From Thermoplasmata archaeon (GTDB lineage: Archaea; Thermoplasmatota; Thermoplasmata; Lutacidiplasmatales; UBA184), in NCBI GenBank assembly GCA_021817245.1, contig JAKAVQ010000004.1:1-64000 (forward strand): a stretch of 64,000 bases of DNA, written 5' to 3'. The notes beneath the pieces are model-generated. The model worked only from the letters and a program-made list of their open reading frames with translations, was not told where the DNA came from and did no database searches. Below are positions 55,313 through 63,533 of the stretch, in pieces. Position 1 is the first letter of the stretch. Every line of letters starts with the position of its first letter. Position numbers and translations under genes: made by a program.

Positions 55313-55864
55313 TCAGGCGCCGGTGGCGCCGTGGCGCACCGGCCAGCCGAGACGCTCCAGCTCCGCGAGGATGTACTGCGCGGACTCCGGCGGCGAGCGG
55401 CCGATCGTCTCGACCCGGATATCGGGTCGCTCCGGCGGCTCGTACGGGTCATCGATACCGGTCATATCGTGGATCAGCCCGTCGCGCGCCTTCTTGTAGA
55501 GACCCTTGACGTCCCGGCGCTCGCACTCGGCGAGCGGCGTGCTGACGTAGACCTCGACGAACCGACCGATCTCGGAGCGCGCGCGGCTCCGGGACGAGGC
55601 GTACGGCGAGATCAGCGCGACGATGGGGATGACCCCGTTGCGGGCGAGGACCTTCGCCACGTAGGTCACTCGGCTCGCGTGGGCTTCCCGCGCCGTCCGG
55701 TCGAACCCGAGGTCGGAACTTAGCCCCCGCCGGACCTCGTCCCCATCCAACACCTCGACGTTCCAGCCGCTCGCTCGCAGGAGCGGTCCCAGGTGGTGCG
55801 CGATGGTCGTCTTTCCCGCGGACGGCAGCCCGGTGAGCCAGATACAGTAGCCGTGATGCGACAT
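55313..55864 (-). CDS. cysC: Adenylylsulfate (APS) kinase
   Basis: 183 aa, the normal length for a stand-alone APS kinase, which phosphorylates APS to PAPS. P-loop GLPSAGKTTIA, then VLDGDEVRRGLSSDLGFD, NGVIPIVALISPYASSR and the lid motif KGLYKKARDG...MTGIDDPYEPP are all present. PAPS is the sulfate donor for the three sulfotransferases of this window, so the genes form one functional set. No ATP sulfurylase gene is in the window. CTTAAACT (about 55897-55904 on the minus strand) is a TATA candidate about 35 bp upstream. Confidence 0.9.
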   Translation of the reverse strand: MSHHGYCIWLTGLPSAGKTTIAHHLGPLLRASGWNVEVLDGDEVRRGLSSDLGFDRTAREAHASRVTYVAKVLARNGVIPIVALISPYASSRSRARSEIGRFVEVYVSTPLAECERRDVKGLYKKARDGLIHDMTGIDDPYEPPERPDIRVETIGRSPPESAQYILAELERLGWPVRHGATGA

Positions 55865-55980
55865 CGTCTCTGTGGAGGCAACGTTTGACCGGCCTTAGTT
55901 TAAGAACTTTACGCGGGGGCGGAGAGCGACGATATCGGGCGCGCAGAGCAGGCTCGGTCGCCCGAACGGGGACGCAGGAG

Positions 55981-58900
55981 CTATCCGGGAGGCGTTCCTT
56001 CCGCGGAGGAGGCGTCCGTGCTCTTCGCGGTCGCGTCGGCCGAGGCCGCTCGATCGGCCGGTGCGCTGCCGTCCCCTCCCTTCCCGGGCTTCTTCAGGGC
56101 CAGGAGCTGCACGCGCACCGTGCGCACTCGCTCGGCGAGGTCGGCGTAGTCGCTCCCGGACCAAGGAGCGCCGTCGGCGGGGCCCCCCGGCGGGAACGGG
56201 TACGGGGGAGGGACCCCGGTCGACGGCCCGTACGCTCCGGGCGGTGGATGAGGAGATTCGTCGAGGAGCACGGGGGCCGTCGCGGGCGACGCCACCCCCG
56301 GCTCGGGCGGGCGCGGGCGGGAGGGGCCGGACCTCGTGCGGCGGGAGCGGCGGACGAAGAAGACGACCAGGAGGGTCACCGCGATGATCCCGATCAGAAC
56401 GGCACTGTCGACCACCCAGCGCGGGTACGCCGGCGGGGGGGCGGTCACGGTGAAGTTGAGCGAGACCGACGGATTCCGACCGTCGCTGATGACGACCGCG
56501 TAGGTGCCGACCGCTTGGTCGGGCACGAGGAACTGGCAAGCGATCGACCCGTTCGGGTCGGTCGTGCCGCCCCCGACCACATACGCACCGGCCCAGGTGA
56601 CGGTGAAGTTCGCCGAGTGATTGCTCGCGAAGAAGCCGGCGCCGCTGACGACGACGATCGTGCCGGGAAGTCCACTTGCCACGCTGAACGAGGCCGAGGG
56701 CACGATTGTGAAGGTCGCGTTCTGGGAGATCGTGATCCCGCCGACGAGCTGACTCGCCTCGATCGACTGGAGTCCGCCGCCCTCGGGCGGTAGGGAGAAG
56801 TAGCAGTCGAAGGCGCCGGTCGAGTTCGTGGTCTGCGTCGCGGGCCGCGACGGGGGCTGGCAGCTCGTCAAAAGGACCACCCCGCCGATGCTCAGCACGT
56901 ATGCCTTGCCGGGAGCGAATCCGCTCCCCGTGAGGTTGACCACGCTCCCCACCGGCCCCTGGGCGCTCGCGCCCGGACCCTGGATCGCGAGCTGGGGGAT
57001 CGTGAGTACGAAAAGGGAGACCGATGCCGGCGAGCTCCCGGTCGATGCCCGGAGGAGGTGGGGACCCGGGCCCGAGGTGAGCGGAACGTTGAACGAGCAG
57101 CTGAACTCCCCGGCGCTGTTCGTGATCGGGATCGAGGAGGCGCACGAGATGGCCGAGCCGACCCAGGTGACCGAGTACGGCGCGGAGGCGTTGAACCCGG
57201 TGCCGTTCAGGATGACCGAGGCACCGGCCGGCGCGCTGCTCAGCGAGAGCGTCAAGAACGGCACCACCGTCAGCGCCGTCGAAGCCGCGGTCGTACCGTC
57301 ATGGGCCGTGAGCGTGAAGGTTCCCCCCGGTTCCGCCGGGACCACGATGACGCACCCGAAGCTGCCGTTCGACGCGGCGGTCGGGGTTCCCGAAAGGCAG
57401 TTGATCGGCGTCGTGCCCCACAAAAGGGAGATCTGGGCCCCGGGGTCGAACGCGGTCCCGGCGACCGTCACGTTCGTGCCGACGTCGACGAACGGGGAGG
57501 AGAGGGCGATCTGAGCCATGACCGAGATCGGGGCGTAGGAGATCGTGGCGTTGTTTCGGGAGATGTCGACCAGGTAACTTCCCCACGGCGTCGGGGGGAT
57601 CGGGAGGATGGTACTGCCGGGGATCCCACCGGTACTGGACGTGGTGAACTGGAGCCCCGTGCCTGCCGGACACGCGGAGGCGGCGGCGTTGAACGTGGCG
57701 GCCGGTAGGAGGCAGTAGGAGTACGTGGTCAACCCAAGGTACGCGGAGCCGTACAGCTCTACCGGGGAGCCGACGACGGCGGAGGCGGTCGAGAGGGTGA
57801 GCTGGGCCAGACTGACATTGAACGACCTCTCAAGGAGCAGGGTGGTGTTGGAGACCACCACGTAGTACTGCCCTTGCGCCAGCCCCGCCGGAACCAGCAG
57901 GGAGGTCGCCGAAGGGATGCTCCCGCTCGCGAGTGCGGTGAAGGAGGTGGAGCCGGACGGGCAGGAGATCGGGGTCGCTTCAAAGCAGTAGAGGTACGAG
58001 GAGCTCGGCACGAACCCGGTACCGGACAAATTCACCGGGTTCTCGGCGATCCCCGTGGTCGGCGTAAGCCCGAACGTGGGCCGGACAGTGAAGTTCACGC
58101 TCACGCTCAGGGAGAGGCCCTGTTGTTCCACCGCGACGATCGCACGGAGACCTCCCGGGCCGGAAGGCACCCGAAGGGTCGAGCCACCGCAGACGAAGCT
58201 GCCCGAGGCGCCCACGGGATAGCCGCTGCACAGCGTGTAGGAAGCGTTCCACTCCACGTTGACGGTGGAGGTCGCCACGAAACCGGTACCGGAGATCTGG
58301 AGGGGCGTGCCGTTCGCCCCCGAGTAGGCCGAGAGGGTCAGGTTGGCACGGATGCTGAACGTCGTGGTCGCCGAGTTCACGCCATCGCTCGCGCTCACGA
58401 CCTGCCCGCCGTACGGGCTCTGCGGGACGGCAAACGTGCAGACGAAACTGCCGGCGACGTTCGTCGATGGGCAAGTCGATATGCTCGAGGTACCGAGCCT
58501 CAGGGAGATCTTCGCGCTCGCGGCAAACCCGTCGCCCGAGATGCTCAGGGAGCTGTTCACGACCCCGGACGTCGCGGAGGGGACGATCGCCGGTTGGACC
58601 GTGAAATTGGCGACGGCGCTGTTGAACCCGCCGGCGACGGTGACCTGTTCCACACCCGCCGGGGTCGGCGGCACCGCGAAGGTACAGTTGAAAAGGCCCA
58701 GCGAAGTCGAGACCATGCTCCCCGCGGTGCACCCGGGGACACCGGCCGTCCCGAGGGTCATCGTCAGGGTGGTGTTGGGACTGAAACCGCTCCCGACCGC
58801 ATCCGCGAGCGACCCGACCGTCCCGGCCGATGGATTGAGCTGAATCACCGCCGGACCGACGTGGAACGTCTGGGTAGCCGTGTTCACCGCATCGGTGACG

Positions 58901-59856
58901 GAGACGATGTACGAGCCCGAGGTCACGGGGGGCACGCTGAAGGCGCATGCAAACGCGCCGCCGGAGGTCGCAGTCGTGTGCTTGCCGCACGAGAGCGTCG
59001 ACGCGTTGAATTGAAACGTGAGCGGCGCCCCCGGCGTGAAGCCGGTGCCGTTCGCCTGGACGGAGGTCCCGACCACGCCACCGCTCGGCGACAAGCCCAG
59101 GTAGGGAGGGAGTACCTTGAACGGAATCGAGCGGGAATTGACCGGGTCGGACGCCACTAGGCTGGAGGACCCCGCCGGAAGCGCCGGCACGCTGAAATCG
59201 CAGGCGAACGAACCGTTGGCCTGCACCGTCAGAGAGGTGCCGAAATTGCAGGTCTTGATCGAAGCGGTCCCGAGAGAGAGCGTCAGCTTCGAGCCGGAGA
59301 CGAACCCCTCCCCGGTCGCATTCGCGGGGGCGGCGACCTGCGCCGCTGAAGGCGAAACGGAAAGTGTTGGGGGGAGGATGGCGAAGTTGGCCAGCGCAGA
59401 GGTCGCGTTCGACAGCTGCGTCGCGTTGATCGTGTAGTTCGCGGCTGAAAGCGCAGGAACCGTGAACCCACAGGTGAAGCTGCCGTTCAAGCTGGCGGTC
59501 GATGAGCCCGTGCCGCACGTCAGCGGGGCTCCGTTAAAGGTAAGCGTCACGGGACCGGGAGCGAACCCGTTCCCCGAGACGTTCGCACCGGAATCGACAT
59601 ACCCCGATGAGGGGGAGGCACCGAGACTCGCGCCGCCCAACGCCGAGTCAAGATGCGAGGAGCCTGGCTGGGTCCCCATCGGCGCGGGCAGCCCCCCGCC
59701 GGCAGGGGCGACCCCCGAAAGGGCCACGTACGAGCCCGGAAGCGCTACAAGCACCACCAAGAGACTTACGACGGCGAGCTCGCTCCGGGAAGTCCTCGAT
59801 AGGGCTCCACCGCCCCATCGAGGGCGACGATGGTCTGCCCCGTGGCTCAGCGACAT
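55981..59856 (-). CDS. Giant TIG/IPT-like adhesin with paired cysteines
   Basis: 1,291 aa from ATG 59856; the open frame to 60438 is antisense to the DUF1616 gene. Signal/anchor at about residues 24-44 (LAVVSLLVVLVALPGSYVAL). About twelve to thirteen domains of 80-90 aa follow, each with a 'VSGTGFxPGxxLTLxxGT' first half resembling TIG/IPT Ig-like folds. Most then have a C-x(9-17)-C pair in the middle followed by xFxVPxxPxG. A C-terminal TM (SAVLIGIIAVTLLVVFFVRR) and Pro-rich tail with an Ala/Asp end follow. Topology: long disulfide-stapled stalk outside, tail inside. Confidence 0.75.
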   Translation of the reverse strand: MSLSHGADHRRPRWGGGALSRTSRSELAVVSLLVVLVALPGSYVALSGVAPAGGGLPAPMGTQPGSSHLDSALGGASLGASPSSGYVDSGANVSGNGFAPGPVTLTFNGAPLTCGTGSSTASLNGSFTCGFTVPALSAANYTINATQLSNATSALANFAILPPTLSVSPSAAQVAAPANATGEGFVSGSKLTLSLGTASIKTCNFGTSLTVQANGSFACDFSVPALPAGSSSLVASDPVNSRSIPFKVLPPYLGLSPSGGVVGTSVQANGTGFTPGAPLTFQFNASTLSCGKHTTATSGGAFACAFSVPPVTSGSYIVSVTDAVNTATQTFHVGPAVIQLNPSAGTVGSLADAVGSGFSPNTTLTMTLGTAGVPGCTAGSMVSTSLGLFNCTFAVPPTPAGVEQVTVAGGFNSAVANFTVQPAIVPSATSGVVNSSLSISGDGFAASAKISLRLGTSSISTCPSTNVAGSFVCTFAVPQSPYGGQVVSASDGVNSATTTFSIRANLTLSAYSGANGTPLQISGTGFVATSTVNVEWNASYTLCSGYPVGASGSFVCGGSTLRVPSGPGGLRAIVAVEQQGLSLSVSVNFTVRPTFGLTPTTGIAENPVNLSGTGFVPSSSYLYCFEATPISCPSGSTSFTALASGSIPSATSLLVPAGLAQGQYYVVVSNTTLLLERSFNVSLAQLTLSTASAVVGSPVELYGSAYLGLTTYSYCLLPAATFNAAASACPAGTGLQFTTSSTGGIPGSTILPIPPTPWGSYLVDISRNNATISYAPISVMAQIALSSPFVDVGTNVTVAGTAFDPGAQISLLWGTTPINCLSGTPTAASNGSFGCVIVVPAEPGGTFTLTAHDGTTAASTALTVVPFLTLSLSSAPAGASVILNGTGFNASAPYSVTWVGSAISCASSIPITNSAGEFSCSFNVPLTSGPGPHLLRASTGSSPASVSLFVLTIPQLAIQGPGASAQGPVGSVVNLTGSGFAPGKAYVLSIGGVVLLTSCQPPSRPATQTTNSTGAFDCYFSLPPEGGGLQSIEASQLVGGITISQNATFTIVPSASFSVASGLPGTIVVVSGAGFFASNHSANFTVTWAGAYVVGGGTTDPNGSIACQFLVPDQAVGTYAVVISDGRNPSVSLNFTVTAPPPAYPRWVVDSAVLIGIIAVTLLVVFFVRRSRRTRSGPSRPRPPEPGVASPATAPVLLDESPHPPPGAYGPSTGVPPPYPFPPGGPADGAPWSGSDYADLAERVRTVRVQLLALKKPGKGGDGSAPADRAASADATAKSTDASSAEGTPPG

Positions 59857-59894
59857 GGCCGAACGGATAGGGGGGATCGCTCCACCGGTGGCAT
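59847..59894 (-). CDS. Possible leaderless upstream ORF overlapping the adhesin start
   Basis: ATG 59894 lies about 31 bp after the centre of a TATA-like CATTATAGC (minus strand, about 59921-59930). It opens a 15-codon frame (MPPVERSPLSVRPCR) whose TGA overlaps the adhesin ATG at 59856. This could couple translation of the adhesin or simply be leader sequence. Confidence 0.25.
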   Translation of the reverse strand: MPPVERSPLSVRPCR

Positions 59895-60028
59895 AGGGCG
59901 GCCGCAAGGGGGCTGGACTCGCTATAATGGTTGCTCCCACGCCGGGACGCGGTCGCGTTCGCGCGTGGCAACTGCGCCGAGGCGACGGCCGGACGGAGCG
60001 CGGGCGGAGACCGTCCGTCCGCACCGCA

Positions 60029-60038
60029 ATCTTTAGGG
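60029..60038 (+). promoter_or_regulatory. TATA-like element of the DUF1616 gene
   Basis: ATCTTTAGGG centred 28 bp before ATG 60062, the leaderless spacing. Confidence 0.5.
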
Positions 60039-60061
60039 CCGGGTCCGCTTCGCGTCTCGGC

Positions 60062-60979
60062 ATGACCTTTCGGGAGGGTACGACGCTCCCGGAGTACCCG
60101 ACGTTCTTTCGACGCGCGCACCTCGCCATCCTCGCGCTGCTCGGGGTGGCGTACGTCGTCGTCGCCTGGTTCCTGCCGGTGGTGGAGCTCGCCGTCCCGC
60201 TAGGGCTCATCACGCTGCTGATCGCCCCCGGATACGCGCTCGGCGCGCTTGCCCTCGGGTTCCGGCCTCGCTGGCCCTGGGCCCTCACCTTCGTGATGGT
60301 CGTGGGGCTGAGCGTTGCCGTTTCCGTCCTCGAGGGGCTCGTTCTGCTCGCGCTCGGGAAGGGGCTCCTCCCGCAGGTCTTCTCGCTCGTTTCCCTCGCG
60401 CTCCTCGCGCTCGCGCTCATCGGTCGGCTGTCGACCACCCCTTCGGCCGAGGCGCCGCGGTTCGGCGCGTTCCTTCGCCGGGAGTTCGCCCTACCGGGGC
60501 ACTCCTCGGGCCAGCGGACGGCCGGCTACGCGCTGCTCGCCGCGATCGTCGCGGTGCTGATCGTGATCGTTTACCTCGCGAGCGTCTTTCCCCACCCCTA
60601 CACCTCCGTGAGCCTTGGCATCACCGGACCCGGCGGAACGAGCGCCACGCTGCCGACGACCGGCAAGGTCGGAGAGATCCTCGCGATCAACGCGACGATC
60701 GGGAACAACGCGACCGCCCAGACGCTCGACCTTGTGGTCCGGTCCTCGGTCGTCGGCGCTCCGCCCGCCAACTACTCCTCCGTGCCGTGGGCCCTCCCTC
60801 TATCGCTCGGACCCAATCAGACCAGCACGGAGGCGATCCCGCTCTCCGCAGGTCAGCTCGATACGGTGAGCGTCTCCTTCGACTTCGCCGTACGGGGTAG
60901 CTATGTCGTCGAATTCCTTCTCGCGAACTCGGGCGGCGCCGTCCTCGCGACGGTGTCGATCCCGGTCACGATCAGCTGA
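60062..60979 (+). CDS. DUF1616-like membrane protein
   Basis: 305 aa. Four to five TM helices in the first 190 residues, including LGLITLLIAPGYALGALALGF, the feature of DUF1616 proteins. A C-terminal extracellular beta-sandwich of about 110 aa follows (YTSVSLGITGPGG...SFDFAVRGSYVVEFLLANSG). The start is supported by the TATA element 28 bp upstream. DUF1616 proteins often lie in archaeal glycan loci; the function is unknown. The next small gene starts 15 bp later, so they form an operon. Confidence 0.75.
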   Translation: MTFREGTTLPEYPTFFRRAHLAILALLGVAYVVVAWFLPVVELAVPLGLITLLIAPGYALGALALGFRPRWPWALTFVMVVGLSVAVSVLEGLVLLALGKGLLPQVFSLVSLALLALALIGRLSTTPSAEAPRFGAFLRREFALPGHSSGQRTAGYALLAAIVAVLIVIVYLASVFPHPYTSVSLGITGPGGTSATLPTTGKVGEILAINATIGNNATAQTLDLVVRSSVVGAPPANYSSVPWALPLSLGPNQTSTEAIPLSAGQLDTVSVSFDFAVRGSYVVEFLLANSGGAVLATVSIPVTIS

Positions 60980-60993
60980 GGAAAGGTAGACGG

Positions 60994-61173
60994 ATGGTCG
61001 ACCTGCAGTTCGCGGCGATCGTGGTCGGGCTCGCGACCCTCGCGGTCCTTCTGCCGCTCGCCGTCTCCCCCCGGCCGTTCCGGCCCATCGTCGCCGAGAT
61101 CCTCGGGTTCGTCGGGGCCGGGCTCTTCCTCACCGACATCGTCCTGATCTGGGAGCTCATCGCTCGCGTCTGA
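60994..61173 (+). CDS. Small two-helix membrane protein
   Basis: 59 aa from ATG 60994, with GAGGAAAGG 7-15 bp upstream. Sequence is two hydrophobic helices (FAAIVVGLATLAVLLPLAV and EILGFVGAGLFLTDIVLIW) joined by SPRPFRPIV. Coupled to the DUF1616 gene 15 bp upstream; probably a partner or stabilising subunit. No family recognised. Confidence 0.65.
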   Translation: MVDLQFAAIVVGLATLAVLLPLAVSPRPFRPIVAEILGFVGAGLFLTDIVLIWELIARV

Positions 61174-61183
61174 GCGCGGGTCC

Positions 61184-63124
61184 TCAGGGACCCACCGGCG
61201 GTACGTGGACGACCTCGTAGATCGTGAAGAGTGAGTTCTGGTAGAGGACCGCGAAGTCGCCGGGGTCGTTGTACTTGTCGATGTTCGCGGCCGGAATGGC
61301 GCCCTTGGGCTGGTCGTTGGCCGGCCCGAAGAACATCGGCGGCGAGTAATGGATCGTCATCAGCACATCGGTCACGATATACTCCCCCGGGAAGAGCCGG
61401 GCAACGAGACCGCTCGTGAACGTGGCGTTCTCGAACGCCGGATACGCGTCCCAGACGATCTCAAAGTGCCCGAACCCTCCGAGGACGGTGTACGTGAGAT
61501 AGTCCCCCCAAACGGGACGGTTATGGTTCAAGTGGGCGCTCGCCCAGAGCGCGGTGGCGTAGGCCGTCCGGTTGACGATGAGCGCCGAACTGACCTGGAC
61601 CTGGCCGGGGGACTTCGCGAACTGGTCGCGCGTGCTGAGGGGAACCAGGGATCCGCCCCCGACGATCAGGAGCACCACGATCGCCGCCACGACAACCCGG
61701 GCCGTCGCTCGTCGGGGTCGGGGAGCTCGCGGACGGCTCGGGGAGGGCACCGTGGCCCGCTCCGGCCGGGGCCGGGCCTCTGCCAACGCCAGACGGTGCG
61801 TGATCCACCACGCCACCGCCGGCGCGAAGAAGACGCCCGCGAACTCGAAGACCCGTAGCGCGAGGAAGTTGAATCCGGTCGAGGCAAACGGGATCGCGAC
61901 GGCGCCGACGAGCAGCGACGCGAGGATCCCGAAGGTGACGAACGCGTAACGCTCGACCCGGAAGACCTCGAAGAGGGCGATGAGGGAGAGGACCACGAGC
62001 AACAGGATCGCAAGACCGATCCATCCGAGCTCGTACAGCGGGAACGACTGGCCGGGAGCGACGGCCGCGCCGGCCGCCCGCGCCGCCGGGTGCGTAAGCG
62101 CCGTGAGGTGGCCGGTCAGGATCACCCACTGCCCTTGGATCACCGGCAGGGTCACCGCCGCGACCCAGACCAGCGCGAACGCGACCGCCACTCCCATCGT
62201 CGAGAACATCCTCGCGTTCGGGTAGGGGTCGCGGCGGAGCAGGATCCACGGCAGGATCGCTAGGCCGATCAGGAACCCGAGGAGGACGTAGGTCGAGACG
62301 TGGTGGCTGATCACGACCATGATCGACGCGGCCACGACCATCGCGCGGAGGAACGTCGCGCCCCGCGCGGCCGTGGAGGTCGCGAGAAAGCCCAGCCCGA
62401 CCACTGCCAGGATGAACCAGACGGTGGCGAAGTCCTGTTGCGTCGGGATGTTCATCTCGACCGAGGGGAGCGTGAGATAGAGGAGCGCGGCGAGCGGCGC
62501 GCTCCGGGGGCCGAAGAACCGTGCGGCGAGCGAATAGATCGCGAGCGGGATCACGAGCAGCCGAAGGAGGTCGACCGACCAGTTGAACGTCCCGAGGGGG
62601 GGAAGCGTCGTGAGCGCGGCCACCTCCGCGTTGAAGATCGCGGCGCCCGGGTAGTAACTGTAGGTCTTCGCCTGGGCCGTGACCCCGAGGAGCGGCCTCC
62701 AGGTACCAGTATTGAGGAGGGCCTGGGAGAACTGGAAGACGTAGGTCGGGTCGTGACTGAACGGGAGGCCGTACGGCGCGAAGATCGGGTACAGGAATAC
62801 GATGACGAGGATCGGAGCGATCAGGTAGGGCACCGGAACCCGCCGAAGGGCGGAAACGTAGAACGGCGCCGCCGCGAGGGCCACGAAGAAGACGAAGAGC
62901 ATGCGGGTCGGCAGGCCGTGAAAGCTGTCGGTGACGTGGTGGAACTTGAACTCGTACAGCAGTAGGGCGACGCCGACGAGCCCGAGCAGACTCACGAAGA
63001 GCGCGAGCAGCGCGGCGCGCGGACTCGTCCGGTACGAGGTGACCTCAAGGCCCTGTGTCCCCGGAGTGAGTGCGCTCGGAGCCGTGGAGGGTCCGAGCGG
63101 CGGCGGTGAATGCGCCCCGTTCAC
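61184..63124 (-). CDS. Multi-pass membrane protein, GT-C glycosyltransferase-like
   Basis: About 646 aa from GTG 63124; the frame to 63454 has no start support and the true start is uncertain. About twelve TM helices occupy the first 430 residues, with an early extracellular loop GLPFSHDPTYVFQFSQALLN and YSYYPGAAIFNAEVAAL, in the manner of PMT/GT-C enzymes that use polyprenyl-phosphate sugars. A soluble C-terminal domain of about 190 aa ends the protein, facing outside. The acidic catalytic motif of GT-C could not be assigned with certainty. It is tail-to-tail with the small membrane protein. A TATA-like ATCTTTATCC lies at about 63294-63306. Confidence 0.7.
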   Translation of the reverse strand: MNGAHSPPPLGPSTAPSALTPGTQGLEVTSYRTSPRAALLALFVSLLGLVGVALLLYEFKFHHVTDSFHGLPTRMLFVFFVALAAAPFYVSALRRVPVPYLIAPILVIVFLYPIFAPYGLPFSHDPTYVFQFSQALLNTGTWRPLLGVTAQAKTYSYYPGAAIFNAEVAALTTLPPLGTFNWSVDLLRLLVIPLAIYSLAARFFGPRSAPLAALLYLTLPSVEMNIPTQQDFATVWFILAVVGLGFLATSTAARGATFLRAMVVAASIMVVISHHVSTYVLLGFLIGLAILPWILLRRDPYPNARMFSTMGVAVAFALVWVAAVTLPVIQGQWVILTGHLTALTHPAARAAGAAVAPGQSFPLYELGWIGLAILLLVVLSLIALFEVFRVERYAFVTFGILASLLVGAVAIPFASTGFNFLALRVFEFAGVFFAPAVAWWITHRLALAEARPRPERATVPSPSRPRAPRPRRATARVVVAAIVVLLIVGGGSLVPLSTRDQFAKSPGQVQVSSALIVNRTAYATALWASAHLNHNRPVWGDYLTYTVLGGFGHFEIVWDAYPAFENATFTSGLVARLFPGEYIVTDVLMTIHYSPPMFFGPANDQPKGAIPAANIDKYNDPGDFAVLYQNSLFTIYEVVHVPPVGP

Positions 63125-63499
63125 AGAGGCTCTCCGGACCCCGACGCAGGTCGCTGCCGACCGCGCCGAGTCACGCCGAGCCCGGTGGGGGAGCGCGGCG
63201 GACGGCGGACCGACATGGCGAGTTCGGATTGGAACCTCGATCCGCCGGAGCCGTCCCTCGTGGGGTGCATGGACAGCCGCTCGACGGGGGAGCGCAGGAT
63301 AAAGATAACCGGCGAGAGACCACTGGCGCGCTAGCACGACGCACTCGGTCCGGCGAGGGTCGCGGCGCGGCGGGGCCAGCGGACCCTTCGCGACCGACAA
63401 GCGACCCGGTCTCAGTATCGTCCGGAAACTGATCGGGAACCCGACTCTGCCCACCCGGGACGGAAACGACGTCCTGTCCCGAGAGGGGGGACCAAACTA
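63125..63499. other. Intergenic region between divergent genes
   Basis: No gene. It contains the minus-strand TATA-like ATCTTTATCC (63294-63306) for the GT-C-like gene, leaving a leader of over 140 nt if GTG 63124 is the start. Confidence 0.35.
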
Positions 63500-63508
63500 C
63501 ATATACAA
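63500..63508 (+). promoter_or_regulatory. TATA box of the right-edge glycosidase-like gene
   Basis: CATATACAA, centred 30 bp before GTG 63534, in otherwise GC-rich DNA; leaderless geometry. Confidence 0.6.
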
Positions 63509-63533
63509 GTGCCCGGCCGGTTGGACGATTACC

